NCBI RefSeq assembly: GCF_004298475.1
Contig: NZ_SCRP01000019.1
Span: 1 to 62,886 of the forward strand
Length of the DNA stretch: 62,886 bases
Direction of reading: 5' to 3'
Origin: Paraburkholderia sp.
Lineage (GTDB): Bacteria; Pseudomonadota; Gammaproteobacteria; Burkholderiales; Burkholderiaceae
The notes below the pieces were generated by a model. The model searched no databases and was not told the DNA's origin. It saw only the letters and a list, made by a program, of their open reading frames with translations. The stretch's first letter is position 1; each line of letters opens with the position of its first letter. Shown piece after piece: positions 1 to 10,461 of this stretch. Made by a program: the position numbers and the translations under genes.

Positions 1-72
1 GGTCAGGTACGGAGCGGCGAAGTACCATTCCTCATCCGACACATCCGTTGGGTAGGCTCTGCGCTTTTTCAT
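1..72 (-). mobile_element. IS5-family transposase, 5' fragment cut by window edge
   Basis: Read leftward from an ATG at 72-70, 24 uninterrupted codons give MKKRRAYPTDVSDEEWYFAA followed by PYLT. The (Y)PTD-hxDEEW pattern is the typical N-terminus of IS5-group DDE transposases common in Burkholderia. A short inverted repeat (CCGCCAG ... CTGGCGG, about 74-97) overlaps the region just upstream of the start codon. The rest of the element lies outside the window, so whether it is intact cannot be told. Identification comes from motif recall; the subgroup is not certain. Confidence 0.75.
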
Positions 73-327
73 TCCGCCAGGATACCAGGTCTGGCGGGAA
101 GTGCCTAACACGCTCTAGAGAGAAACGGAGCGTAGCGGACATTACCCCCAAGATCGAGGGGAGCAGTTCTGCCAGGCGCGAACAATCGACAAGGCATGAC
201 AAGTCGCTGACGATCAAATCAAGAACTGCATTTGTATTGAATTCCCGTACGCATCGAAACGCGCTCCTGAGCGCAGCTTCCTCGGCTACACCGTTAAAGA
301 TTCCTTAGAGATTGACGATATCCGAAG
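73..327. other. Gap between IS fragment and CPBP gene
   Basis: No convincing gene. The stretch should contain the terminal inverted repeat of the IS5-type element and, to the right, the promoter of the following gene. An open frame at 48-308 has no recognisable protein and an atypical composition for this genome. Confidence 0.4.
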
Positions 328-2172
328 ATGGGCCTATGGGTTTCCCCAATCATGCGTCGAACAATATTCAAAATCATCGCTCTTTGCGTGCTCCATGCAT
401 CATTTGCTGCCAACGTAGCCGCATCCGGGGCGCCAGCCAGGCCGCTCGATGAGCTTCGCATGTCGGACCACATGATCGGCATTGTCGAGAACAGCGAGAA
501 AGCCACCTACGACCAGACACTCGCCGCGTATCGACAGGCGATCCTCGAACATCCCGCCGATGTCGCATTGGTTGTATCGGCATGTAAATTCAGTGAGCGC
601 TTCGCCATGTCGGAAGACTCGACATGGGCCGATGCAGCAGGGAAGGATTTCAACGCCTGCCAGGCGACGCTGGAGAAAAACTATTCAACCGATACGGACG
701 TCGAGTTGTTCTTGCTCGAGCATAAATACGGCAGGCCAGCGATTGAATTTGGCGAGTTGCTCGTAGCACGCTCCAGAATCTGGCCGGCGCCGCAGCAGGC
801 TCGCTTGTACGCAGCGCTTTCGAACGCGTACACCGCGGTGAAAGACGATGAGCGTGCGGGCAAGGAGGCTGTCCTTGCCGTGAAAGTCGATCCCGCCAGC
901 GCCCAACTGGTTAAGGCCATGCGCTATCTCGCGAAGAAGAACGAGACTGCCGGGGCGGCCAGGCTGCTCGCCTCGGCGCCTTTACCCAAATTCCTATGGT
1001 TTGAAATCCAGCGGATCCGCGCTGCGACGGAGCTACTGCCAGGGAACGAGGCGAAGGACGAGTTGCTTCGCGCGCAACACGCCGGGTTGAAGATAGACGC
1101 CTACACCGCGGCACGCGCATTGGAGCATGTCGGCGACGCGGCGGGCGCCAACGCGATATTGAGCGCCAACAACGTGTCGCACGAAAATGAAACGCCCCAG
1201 AACCGGCAATTCCGTCTCGATGTGGCATTCGACGCCAACGATTCGAAGGTCGCCGCCGATATCATTCGAGGTCAATACGCGGCAACACATAATGCCGCGC
1301 AGCTTGCGCCAGCCTATGTGCATCTCATTGGTCTTGATCCCTCCCTCGCCGGCCGTCGCGACCTGATTCCTGTCGCGATGAGTTTCATCACGTACCTGCT
1401 TACGGTTGCAGCCGTGCCGGGACTGTTGATGTTTCCGGTCCACTATCGCGGCACCGTTCGCCAGCGCATCGGCAAAGCGTGTACGCCGCTTTTCGAGCGT
1501 ATTGGATTGCGACATGCGTGGCTGGCCCTTGCGATATTTCTTCCGGCGGTCTACGTCGTTGCGATGCTTCGTTTCGGGGGCAACCTGTCGCTATCGCCTA
1601 CCGGGGGTGGCGTTGCCCGCATCGACTGGCAAAAGCGCCTCGCGGTGTCTCACCTATGGGCGCTTCTGTTTGTAGCAGTGGGGCTTGTTTCGGTCGGAAG
1701 GCTGCTTTCGTGGCGCGACTGGCTCGGCAGCGGCCGGTGGAAGCCGAGCTGGTTGCTGCCTCCTGGGGCGCTGCTCCTCTACAACGTCAATCTGTGGTTG
1801 TCGCACCCTCATACGCCGTATAACTGGGCTCACGCAACCTGGGCAGTCGCGCTTGTTCACGGCGCCGAGTCGCTCGGCGGCGTGCCGCTCGCGCTGATCG
1901 TCTTGTCGTTGCTGGTTCCGGTCATGGAGGAACTCGTCTTCCGCGGCTGCTTGTTGGGCGGCCTTTCGCGTCATCTCAGCTTCGGCTGGGCCAATTTCCT
2001 GCAAGCGATGGTGTTTGCGAGCATGCATCAGGACAGCAGTCACTTCATCTACCTGTGTGCGATGGGCGCGACGGCGGGATGGCTCGCCAAAAAAACCAAA
2101 GGGTTGTCGATGCCGATACTATTTCACGCGCTCAACAACGCGATATTCGTGTTTTCGGCGACGGCCCGATAG
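328..2172 (+). CDS. CPBP-family membrane metalloprotease with N-terminal helical-repeat region
   Basis: 614 aa from ATG 328; a start at 352 (MRRTIF) is equally possible and places a signal peptide (about residues 9-34, ending AANVAASG) at the front. Residues about 50-350 are soluble, alpha-helical and TPR-like in character. From about residue 350 there are six or so hydrophobic segments. The last third carries the CPBP (Abi/Rce1) signature: EELVFRG near residue 534, an FASMH motif near 566, and HALNN near 601, giving the Glu-Glu-Arg / His / His-Asn metal site of the family. In the family these are intramembrane proteases or prenyl-CAAX-like enzymes; in bacteria roles include bacteriocin self-immunity. 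No partner is adjacent, so the substrate is unknown. The N-terminal repeat fusion is less common than the bare CPBP domain. Confidence 0.8.
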   Translation: MGLWVSPIMRRTIFKIIALCVLHASFAANVAASGAPARPLDELRMSDHMIGIVENSEKATYDQTLAAYRQAILEHPADVALVVSACKFSERFAMSEDSTWADAAGKDFNACQATLEKNYSTDTDVELFLLEHKYGRPAIEFGELLVARSRIWPAPQQARLYAALSNAYTAVKDDERAGKEAVLAVKVDPASAQLVKAMRYLAKKNETAGAARLLASAPLPKFLWFEIQRIRAATELLPGNEAKDELLRAQHAGLKIDAYTAARALEHVGDAAGANAILSANNVSHENETPQNRQFRLDVAFDANDSKVAADIIRGQYAATHNAAQLAPAYVHLIGLDPSLAGRRDLIPVAMSFITYLLTVAAVPGLLMFPVHYRGTVRQRIGKACTPLFERIGLRHAWLALAIFLPAVYVVAMLRFGGNLSLSPTGGGVARIDWQKRLAVSHLWALLFVAVGLVSVGRLLSWRDWLGSGRWKPSWLLPPGALLLYNVNLWLSHPHTPYNWAHATWAVALVHGAESLGGVPLALIVLSLLVPVMEELVFRGCLLGGLSRHLSFGWANFLQAMVFASMHQDSSHFIYLCAMGATAGWLAKKTKGLSMPILFHALNNAIFVFSATAR

Positions 2173-2656
2173 CGTTTGTTTCAGTGCCTGCCATCTGCAA
2201 GAACCGTAAGCTTTGTTGCGTTGCATCCCGGAGGCATGCCGCTCGACTCGTCCGGTTTTGAGCCACGGCATTCCGGGTCAGCCGCAGTTTGCAGAATCCT
2301 GCATGAGCAGCGGTGTGTCGCAAGCCGGAGATCAGCGATGCGATTTTCTTTAATTCGGCGCGGTTTGCACAATTCATCGGCGGTCAGATACATTATCAAA
2401 CCGGCATCGGTGAATTTGAATTCAAGCGGCCCCGCTGGCTGGCGCAACGAACGGCGTAACGAACGGCGTAATCCACGCCGTAACCCGTGGCGGCCCGGCG
2501 CGGCAGTTTCACAAACAATGATGCTGGCACTAAAACAGCCCAGTCGCGATAGCGGACGATGCTCCGGGAGGCACTGCCCGATACGCTGAGCCGATGTCGC
2601 TCGCCGGCCAGCACCGTCGCACGCGGCACGAGGCGCCCGGAACCCAGGAGACAGCG
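2173..2656. other. Intergenic region upstream of acoR with short tandem repeat
   Basis: About 480 bases without a supported gene. At 2446-2469 the 12-mer AACGAACGGCGT occurs twice in tandem and is followed by two diverged copies (to about 2493). The acoR promoter should lie here, but no clear -35/-10 pair stands out. Confidence 0.35.
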
Positions 2657-4693
<2,037 letters not shown>

Positions 4694-4770
4694 ATGCGCG
4701 GCCGCCGCGTCCTTCGCGTCCGCCACGTCCGCCACGTCCGGCCGATACGCCTGTCCACCTTGATGCAACT

Positions 4771-4796
4771 GCTGCTGTGACACCTGTCACGGCAGC
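4771..4796. promoter_or_regulatory. Dyad upstream of aco promoter, candidate AcoR enhancer site
   Basis: A 26-bp inverted repeat, arms GCTGCTGTGACA and TGTCACGGCAGC around a CC centre (11 of 13 positions pair). It ends about 80 bases before the -24 element, the usual distance for an upstream activating site. It has no T-tract, so it is unlikely to be the acoR terminator. Binding by AcoR is inferred from position only. Confidence 0.5.
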
Positions 4797-4875
4797 ACGC
4801 TGCGACGCTGCATTTCAGGCTCATTTTCTCGGGGTATTCACCTGGGCTTTCTGCCCATTTTGAGCGCCGCGCCGC

Positions 4876-4891
4876 TGGCATGGCAGTTGCA
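4876..4891 (+). promoter_or_regulatory. Sigma-54 (-24/-12) promoter of the aco operon
   Basis: TGGCATGGCAGTTGCA matches the consensus TGGCAY-N5-TTGCW, with GG (4877-4878) and GC (4889-4890) separated by exactly 10 bases. It is 40 bases before the acoX start codon and is downstream of a sigma-54 activator gene, so transcription should start near 4902. Confidence 0.85.
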
Positions 4892-4931
4892 ATACGTACG
4901 TCTGTCAAAACAAACACATCAGGAGACAGGC

Positions 4932-6044
4932 ATGCGCGAACCTTCTCCGGTTCGACCGCCGCTGGTTGGCATCATCGCCAATCCCATTTCGGCGCGCGAT
5001 ATCCGTCGGGTTATCGCCAATGCGAACAGTCTGCAGCTCGCTGATCGCGTGAATATCGTGCTGCGGCTACTCGCTGCACTGGCCGCAGGCGGCGTTGGCC
5101 GCGTGCTGATGATGCCGGACCGCGAGGGGCTGCGGGTCATGCTGCAGCGGCATTTGATGCGCGCGCAAGGACCTGACGCCACGCTCGCGGCGGTCGAGTA
5201 TCTGGACATGCCGGTCACCGGCAGCGTGGACGACACGCTGCGCGCCGCGCACATGATGCGCGAGGCAGGCGTCGCTGCCATCGTGGTGCTCGGCGGTGAC
5301 GGGACGCATCGCGCGGTGGTCTGCGAGTGCGGCGACGTGCCGATCGTCGGGCTTTCCACGGGCACCAACAATGCCTTCCCCGAAATGCGCGAACCCACCA
5401 TCACCGGACTGGCGACGGGCCTGTTCGCCAGCGGGCGTATCCCGGCACGGTACGCGCTCGCAAGCAACAAGCGCCTCGAAGTGACGATTCGCGAGCCCAA
5501 CGGAACGGTGCGGCACGACATCGCGCTGGTGGACGCAGTCATCTCCCGCGAGCAATACATCGGCGCACGCGCCGTGTGGAAGACCGACACGTTGACGGCG
5601 GTCTATGTGTCATTCGCCAGTCCGCAGGCAATCGGCCTGTCCGCCATTGCGGGCCTGCTCGAACCGGTCGGCCGCGACGAACGCGGCGGCCTCGCCATCG
5701 AGTTGGGCAGGCGGGGCCGTTGCGCATTCGAGCTGATGGCGCCGATCGCGCCCGGCCTCATGCAGCCGGTGCCGATCGCGTACTGGCACCGCCTCGAGCA
5801 TGCGGTGCCGCAGCGTGTGCAACAGCACGCGGGCATCGTCGCGCTCGACGGTGAGCGCGAGATGGCATTCGGCAAGCATGACGAAGTATTCGTGACCTTG
5901 CACGAGAACGCTTTTTCCAGCATCGACGTCGCGGCCTGCATGAGCTACGCCGCTGGCGCGCACCTGATGCGCAGCGGCACAGGTACAGGCCCAGGCGCAG
6001 GCCTGCCCGTTCCCGAGTTCCGCACTTTCACCCCCCAAACCTGA
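4932..6044 (+). CDS. acoX: AcoX, NAD-kinase-like protein of the acetoin operon
   Basis: 370 aa. Start ATG 4932 follows AGGAGACAGGC; an upstream TTG at 4860 would overlap the sigma-54 promoter and is rejected. The GGDGT motif of the ATP-NAD kinase / diacylglycerol kinase fold appears near residue 120 (VLGGDGTHRAV), and STGTNNAFPE follows, as in the family. It is the first gene of the aco operon in many proteobacteria. Its biochemical job in acetoin use is not settled; kinase activity on NAD or a related nucleotide is inferred from the fold. Confidence 0.9.
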   Translation: MREPSPVRPPLVGIIANPISARDIRRVIANANSLQLADRVNIVLRLLAALAAGGVGRVLMMPDREGLRVMLQRHLMRAQGPDATLAAVEYLDMPVTGSVDDTLRAAHMMREAGVAAIVVLGGDGTHRAVVCECGDVPIVGLSTGTNNAFPEMREPTITGLATGLFASGRIPARYALASNKRLEVTIREPNGTVRHDIALVDAVISREQYIGARAVWKTDTLTAVYVSFASPQAIGLSAIAGLLEPVGRDERGGLAIELGRRGRCAFELMAPIAPGLMQPVPIAYWHRLEHAVPQRVQQHAGIVALDGEREMAFGKHDEVFVTLHENAFSSIDVAACMSYAAGAHLMRSGTGTGPGAGLPVPEFRTFTPQT

Positions 6045-6059
6045 AACAAGGAGACAGAC

Positions 6060-7061
6060 ATGGCAACAGACATCGCTGCAGGGCCGGTTCAGCTGCCGCT
6101 CGACAAGGAGACGCTGCTCGCGGTCTATCGCAAGATGCGCACGATCCGCGAGTTCGAAGAGCGGCTGCACGTCGACTTCGGCCGCGGCGACATTCCCGGC
6201 TTTGTGCACCTCTATGCAGGCGAGGAGGCGACCGGCGTCGGCATCCTGCATCACCTCGGTGACGGCGACCGCATTGCGAGCACGCACCGCGGACACGGCC
6301 ATTGCATCGCCAAAGGCGTGGACCCGGTGGCGATGATGAAGGAGATCTATGGCCGCAAGGGCGGCTCGTGCAACGGCAAGGGCGGCTCGATGCATATCGC
6401 GGACCTGTCCAAGGGAATGATGGGCGCCAACGGCATTCTCGGCGCCGGTGCGCCGTTGATCTGCGGCGCTGCATTGGCCGCCAAATTCCGCGGCAAGGGC
6501 GAGGTCGGCATCACCTTCTGCGGCGATGGCGCGTCGAACCAGGGCACCGTTCTCGAAAGCCTGAACCTCGCGGCAGTCTGGAATTTGCCGGTGATCTTCG
6601 TGATCGAGAACAACGGCTATGCCGAATCGACCGCGCGCGATTACGGCACTGCCGTGGACAGCTATGTCGATCGCGCCGCCGGTTTCGGCATCCCCGGCGT
6701 GACGGTGGACGGCACTGATTTCTTCGCCGTACACGAGGCCGCGGGCGAAGTCATCCGGCGTGCGCGCGAGGGCGGCGGCCCGTCGTTGCTCGAATGCAAG
6801 ACGGTGCGTTTTTACGGCCATTTCGAGGGCGATGCGCAGACCTATCGCGGGCCCGGCGAACTCGACGACATTCGCAGCAACAAGGATTGCATCAAGAAGT
6901 TTGCGCACGTGGTGACGCGGGCGGAGGTGATTTCGCGCGATGCGCTGGAGGCGATCGATCGCGAGGTCGCGGCGCTGATCGAGCATTCGGTCGTGGAAGC
7001 CAAGGCCGCGCCGCTGCCGGGGCCCGAGGATCTGCTCTCGGATGTCTACGTGAGCTATTGA
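6060..7061 (+). CDS. acoA: Acetoin dehydrogenase E1 alpha subunit
   Basis: 333 aa, usual length for the family. Thiamine-diphosphate dependent E1 alpha: THRGHGHCIAKG and GKGGSMH stretches line the active site, and the ThDP/Mg motif runs from GDGASNQG (about 155) to ENNGYAEST (about 182). With AcoB it forms the E1 tetramer that cleaves acetoin to acetaldehyde and a hydroxyethyl-ThDP adduct passed to AcoC. It starts 15 bases after acoX with an AAGGAGACAGAC ribosome site nearly identical to that of acoX. Confidence 0.95.
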   Translation: MATDIAAGPVQLPLDKETLLAVYRKMRTIREFEERLHVDFGRGDIPGFVHLYAGEEATGVGILHHLGDGDRIASTHRGHGHCIAKGVDPVAMMKEIYGRKGGSCNGKGGSMHIADLSKGMMGANGILGAGAPLICGAALAAKFRGKGEVGITFCGDGASNQGTVLESLNLAAVWNLPVIFVIENNGYAESTARDYGTAVDSYVDRAAGFGIPGVTVDGTDFFAVHEAAGEVIRRAREGGGPSLLECKTVRFYGHFEGDAQTYRGPGELDDIRSNKDCIKKFAHVVTRAEVISRDALEAIDREVAALIEHSVVEAKAAPLPGPEDLLSDVYVSY

Positions 7062-7109
7062 AATCAGCGTGCGACGACCGATTCAATCATTCAATCAGGA
7101 GACGAAATC

Positions 7110-8126
7110 ATGGCCAGAAAATTGAGCATGAAGCTGGCGATCAATGAAGCGATCGACCAGGAAATGATTCGCGACCCGAGCGTCATCATGCTGGGCGAGG
7201 ACATCGTCGGCGGCGCGGGCGCGGACGGCGAAATGGATGCGTGGGGCGGCGTGCTCGGCGTGACCAAGGGCCTCTACGCCAAACACGGCGACCGCCTGCT
7301 CGACACGCCGCTATCCGAATCCGCCTACGTGGGGGCGGCCATCGGCGCGGCTGCGTGCGGCATGCGGCCGATTGCCGAGCTGATGTTCATCGACTTCATG
7401 GGGGTGTGCTTCGACCAGATCTACAACCAGGCAGCGAAGTTTCGCTACATGTTCGGCGGCAAGGCCGAAACGCCGGTGGTGATTCGCGCGATGGTCGGCG
7501 CGGGCTTCAGGGCCGCCGCCCAGCACAGCCAGATGCTGACACCGTTGTTCACGCACATTCCCGGCCTCAAGGTGGTGTGCCCGTCCACGCCTTATGACAC
7601 GAAGGGGCTGCTGATCCAGGCGATCCGCGATAACGATCCGGTGATTTTCTGCGAGCACAAGAACCTGTACGGCCTCGAAGGCGAGGTGCCGGAAAGCTCG
7701 TACACGGTTCCGTTCGGCGAGGCCAACATCGTGCGCGACGGCAAACACGTATCGATCGTCACGTACGGCCTGATGGTTCATCGCGCGCTGGAGGCCGCAA
7801 TCGTGCTCGCGAAGGAGGGCATCGAGGCAGAGATCGTCGATCTGCGCACGCTGTCGCCGCTGGATATCGACACCGTGCTCGAAACGGTCGAGAACACTGG
7901 CCGCCTGGTGGTGGTGGACGAGGCCAGCCCGCGCTGCAACATCGCCACCGATATTTCCGCACAGGTTGCTCAACGCGCATTCGGCGCGCTCAAGGCCGGG
8001 ATCGAGATGGTTTGCCCGCCGCATACGCCGGTGCCGTTCTCGCCCGCGCTGGAAGACCTGTATATCCCGAGCGCCGCGCAGATTGCTGAAGCGGCACGCC
8101 GCACCATGAAAGGAGGGAAGAACTGA
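7110..8126 (+). CDS. acoB: Acetoin dehydrogenase E1 beta subunit
   Basis: 338 aa with an AGGAGACGAAATC ribosome site. It has the E1 beta / transketolase central fold: GEDIVGGAGADGEMD near the N-terminus, DTPLSES and IDFMGVCFDQI in the pyrimidine-binding domain, and a C-terminal transketolase domain with the VDLRTLSPLD motif. It pairs with AcoA. Its stop codon overlaps the acoC start (TGATG at 8124-8128), so the two are translationally coupled. Confidence 0.95.
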   Translation: MARKLSMKLAINEAIDQEMIRDPSVIMLGEDIVGGAGADGEMDAWGGVLGVTKGLYAKHGDRLLDTPLSESAYVGAAIGAAACGMRPIAELMFIDFMGVCFDQIYNQAAKFRYMFGGKAETPVVIRAMVGAGFRAAAQHSQMLTPLFTHIPGLKVVCPSTPYDTKGLLIQAIRDNDPVIFCEHKNLYGLEGEVPESSYTVPFGEANIVRDGKHVSIVTYGLMVHRALEAAIVLAKEGIEAEIVDLRTLSPLDIDTVLETVENTGRLVVVDEASPRCNIATDISAQVAQRAFGALKAGIEMVCPPHTPVPFSPALEDLYIPSAAQIAEAARRTMKGGKN

Positions 8127-9238
8127 TGGGCCCGATTACCCCTATCGTAATGCCCAAGTGGGGGCTGGAGATGCGTGAAGGCACGGTGCAGGACTGGCTG
8201 GTCCGTGAAGGTGACCGTATCGAAGTCGGAACGGCGCTGCTCGACGTGGATACCGACAAGATTTCCAACTCGGTGGAAGCGCCCGATGCCGGACTGCTGC
8301 GCCGCATCGTGGCGCAAAGCGGCGAGACGCTGCCGGTCAAGGCGCTGCTCGGCGTGCTCGCGGAGCATGACGTGAGCGATGCCGAGATCGAAGCGTACGT
8401 CGGCGCTTACGAGGTGCCGGCCGTCGGCAGCGGCGACGAGGACGCGGGCCCCGCGTTCGACTATGCCGAGGTGGACGGCATTCGCGTGCGCTACGCGCGG
8501 CGCGGGCCGGAGTCGGGCACGCCGGTGCTCTTCATCCACGGCTTCGGCGGCGACCTGAACAACTGGCTGTTCAACCTCGATGCGGTGGCGGAGAAGCATC
8601 CGGTGATCGCGCTCGATCTGCCCGCGCACGGCCAGTCCCAGGTGAAGCTGGCGGGCACGACGCTGCAGGAGCTGGCTGCCTTCGTCGGCCGCTTCATGGA
8701 GACCATCGGCGTCCCATCGGCGCATCTCGTCGGCCACTCGATGGGCGGCGGCGTGGCTGCGCAACTGGCGGTGGATGCGCCGCAGAAGGCGCGTTCTCTG
8801 GCGCTGATCGACAGTGCGGGCCTCGGCGACGAAGTCAACGCCGACTACACCGATGGCTTCGTGCGTGCCGAGTCGCGTCGCGAACTCAAGCCCGTGGCCG
8901 AACTGCTGTTCAACGACACGGCGCTCGTGAGTCGGCAGATGCTGGACGATCTGCTCAAGTACAAGCGGCTCGACGGCGTCGCCGAGGCGCTCACTGCGCT
9001 CGGCACGGCGTTGTTCGGCGACGGCAGGCAACGCGAGCAGCCCGGCAAGGCGCTGGGCGGCTTTGACGGGCCGGTGCTGGTGGTCTGGGGCCGCGAGGAT
9101 CGCGTCATCCCGAGCGCCCATGCTGCAGCCGCGCCTGCGGGTGCAGTGGTGGCGGTGCTCGATGACGCCGGCCATATGCCGCAGATGGAAAAGGCCAACG
9201 AGGTCAACGCGCTGCTGCGCCGGCATCTGGGGCAGTGA
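8126..9238 (+). CDS. acoC: Acetoin dehydrogenase E2, lipoyl domain fused to alpha/beta hydrolase fold
   Basis: 370 aa. Residues 1-80 are a lipoyl domain with the modified lysine in DVDTDKISNSVEAP (about residue 45). Residues about 120-370 are an alpha/beta hydrolase fold with an HGFGGDLNNW oxyanion loop, nucleophile elbow GHSMGGG (Ser near 204) and a C-terminal DDAGHMPQME histidine. This two-part architecture is the known AcoC type and differs from the chloramphenicol-acetyltransferase-like core of pyruvate dehydrogenase E2. It accepts the acetyl unit from E1 and passes it to CoA. The E3 (acoL) partner is not in the operon here. Confidence 0.93.
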   Translation: MGPITPIVMPKWGLEMREGTVQDWLVREGDRIEVGTALLDVDTDKISNSVEAPDAGLLRRIVAQSGETLPVKALLGVLAEHDVSDAEIEAYVGAYEVPAVGSGDEDAGPAFDYAEVDGIRVRYARRGPESGTPVLFIHGFGGDLNNWLFNLDAVAEKHPVIALDLPAHGQSQVKLAGTTLQELAAFVGRFMETIGVPSAHLVGHSMGGGVAAQLAVDAPQKARSLALIDSAGLGDEVNADYTDGFVRAESRRELKPVAELLFNDTALVSRQMLDDLLKYKRLDGVAEALTALGTALFGDGRQREQPGKALGGFDGPVLVVWGREDRVIPSAHAAAAPAGAVVAVLDDAGHMPQMEKANEVNALLRRHLGQ

Positions 9239-9345
9239 GTCAGGCTGGCCGGCACGGGCCAGGACATTCCGATCGTGAGGTGCGGGGCGAGCAGCCCCGC
9301 AGCGCCTCATTCGAAATAAACCGAGCAAACCGAGGAGTTAGAACG

Positions 9346-10413
9346 ATGAAGGCAGCGCGTTTTTATGATCGCGGCGACATTCGCATCGAAGACATTCCCG
9401 AACCCGTCGTGGAGCCGGGCACTGTTGGCATCGAGGTGGCCTGGTGCGGGATCTGCGGCACGGATTTGCACGAATTCATGGAGGGGCCGATTTTCATTCC
9501 GCCGTGCGGCCATCCGCATCCGATTTCCAGAGAGTCCGCGCCCATCACCATGGGCCATGAATTTTCCGGCGTGGTGTATGCCGTGGGTGAAGGCGTGACC
9601 GATATCGAAGTCGGCCAGCACGTGGTGGTGGAGCCTTATATCGTGGCCGACGACGTGCCTACGGGACCCGGCGAAAACTACCACCTGTCGAAAAACATGA
9701 ATTTCATCGGTCTGGGCGGCCGTGGGGGCGGCCTGTCCGAAAAGATCGCCGTCAAACGCCGCTGGGTGCACAAGATTTCGAAGTCCATTCCGCTGGATCA
9801 GGCCGCCTTGATCGAGCCGCTATCGGTGGGCCATCATGCATTCACCCGCAGCGGCGCAAAGGCTGGCGATATCGCCCTGGTCGGCGGCGCGGGTCCGATC
9901 GGCCTGCTGTTGTCCGCGACGCTTAAAGCCAAGGGCCTGCGCGTTATCGTCACGGAGTTGAGCGCGAAGCGCAAGGAGAAGGCCCGCGAATCCGGCGTGG
10001 CCGATTACATTCTCGATCCGTCCGAGGTGGACGTGGCCGCGGAAGTGATGAAAATCACCGGCGGCAAAGGCGTGGATGTGGCGTTCGAATGCTCCAGCGT
10101 GAACAAGGTGCTGGACACGCTGGTGGCCGTCACCAAAGCAACGGGCGTGGTGGTGATCGTGTCCATCTGGAGCCATCCGGCCACCATCAACGTACACAGC
10201 GTGGTCATGAAGGAACTGGACGTGCGCGGCACGATCGCGTATTGCAACGATCATCAGGAAACGATCAAGCTGGTTGAAGAAGGCAAGATCAATCTCGAGC
10301 CGTTCATCACCCAGCGCATTCAACTGGAAGATCTTGTTTCAAAGGGATTTGAAACGCTGATTCATAACAACGAATCAGCCGTGAAAATCATCGTCCAGCC
10401 CAGATTGAAGTGA
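9346..10413 (+). CDS. Zinc-dependent 2,3-butanediol dehydrogenase
   Basis: 355 aa from ATG 9346, preceded by GAGGAGTTAGAACG; the open frame extends upstream to 9235 without a ribosome site. Medium-chain dehydrogenase: catalytic zinc ligands in WCGICGTDLHE (about 37-47) and MGHEFSG (about 71), NAD-binding VGGAGPIGLL (about 180). The sequence FMEGPIFIP after the first ligand is characteristic of (R,R)-butanediol dehydrogenases. It interconverts 2,3-butanediol and acetoin, feeding AcoABC. It lacks the structural four-Cys zinc lobe of liver-type ADHs as far as I can see. It is 107 bases after acoC, probably in the same transcript. Confidence 0.9.
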   Translation: MKAARFYDRGDIRIEDIPEPVVEPGTVGIEVAWCGICGTDLHEFMEGPIFIPPCGHPHPISRESAPITMGHEFSGVVYAVGEGVTDIEVGQHVVVEPYIVADDVPTGPGENYHLSKNMNFIGLGGRGGGLSEKIAVKRRWVHKISKSIPLDQAALIEPLSVGHHAFTRSGAKAGDIALVGGAGPIGLLLSATLKAKGLRVIVTELSAKRKEKARESGVADYILDPSEVDVAAEVMKITGGKGVDVAFECSSVNKVLDTLVAVTKATGVVVIVSIWSHPATINVHSVVMKELDVRGTIAYCNDHQETIKLVEEGKINLEPFITQRIQLEDLVSKGFETLIHNNESAVKIIVQPRLK

Positions 10414-10418
10414 GCGGA

Positions 10419-10438
10419 GCCCCTACGCGATAAGGGGC
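10419..10438 (+). terminator. Small hairpin between butanediol dehydrogenase and ligase genes
   Basis: GCCCCT ... AGGGGC, a 6-bp stem with an 8-base loop immediately after the dehydrogenase stop. No T-tract follows, so it may be an mRNA-stability or processing hairpin instead of a true terminator. Confidence 0.35.
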
Positions 10439-10461
10439 GATTGGCGTAGTTCTTCGCGGCG

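Noticed and set aside
48..308. 86-aa rightward frame at the left edge
   Set aside because: It overlaps the IS5-type transposase start on the other strand and the probable IS end; no ribosome site, no recognisable protein.
2176..2589. 137-aa frame between the CPBP gene and acoR
   Set aside because: Driven by the 12-bp tandem repeat (Arg/Asn-rich stretch), no ribosome site and no family likeness.
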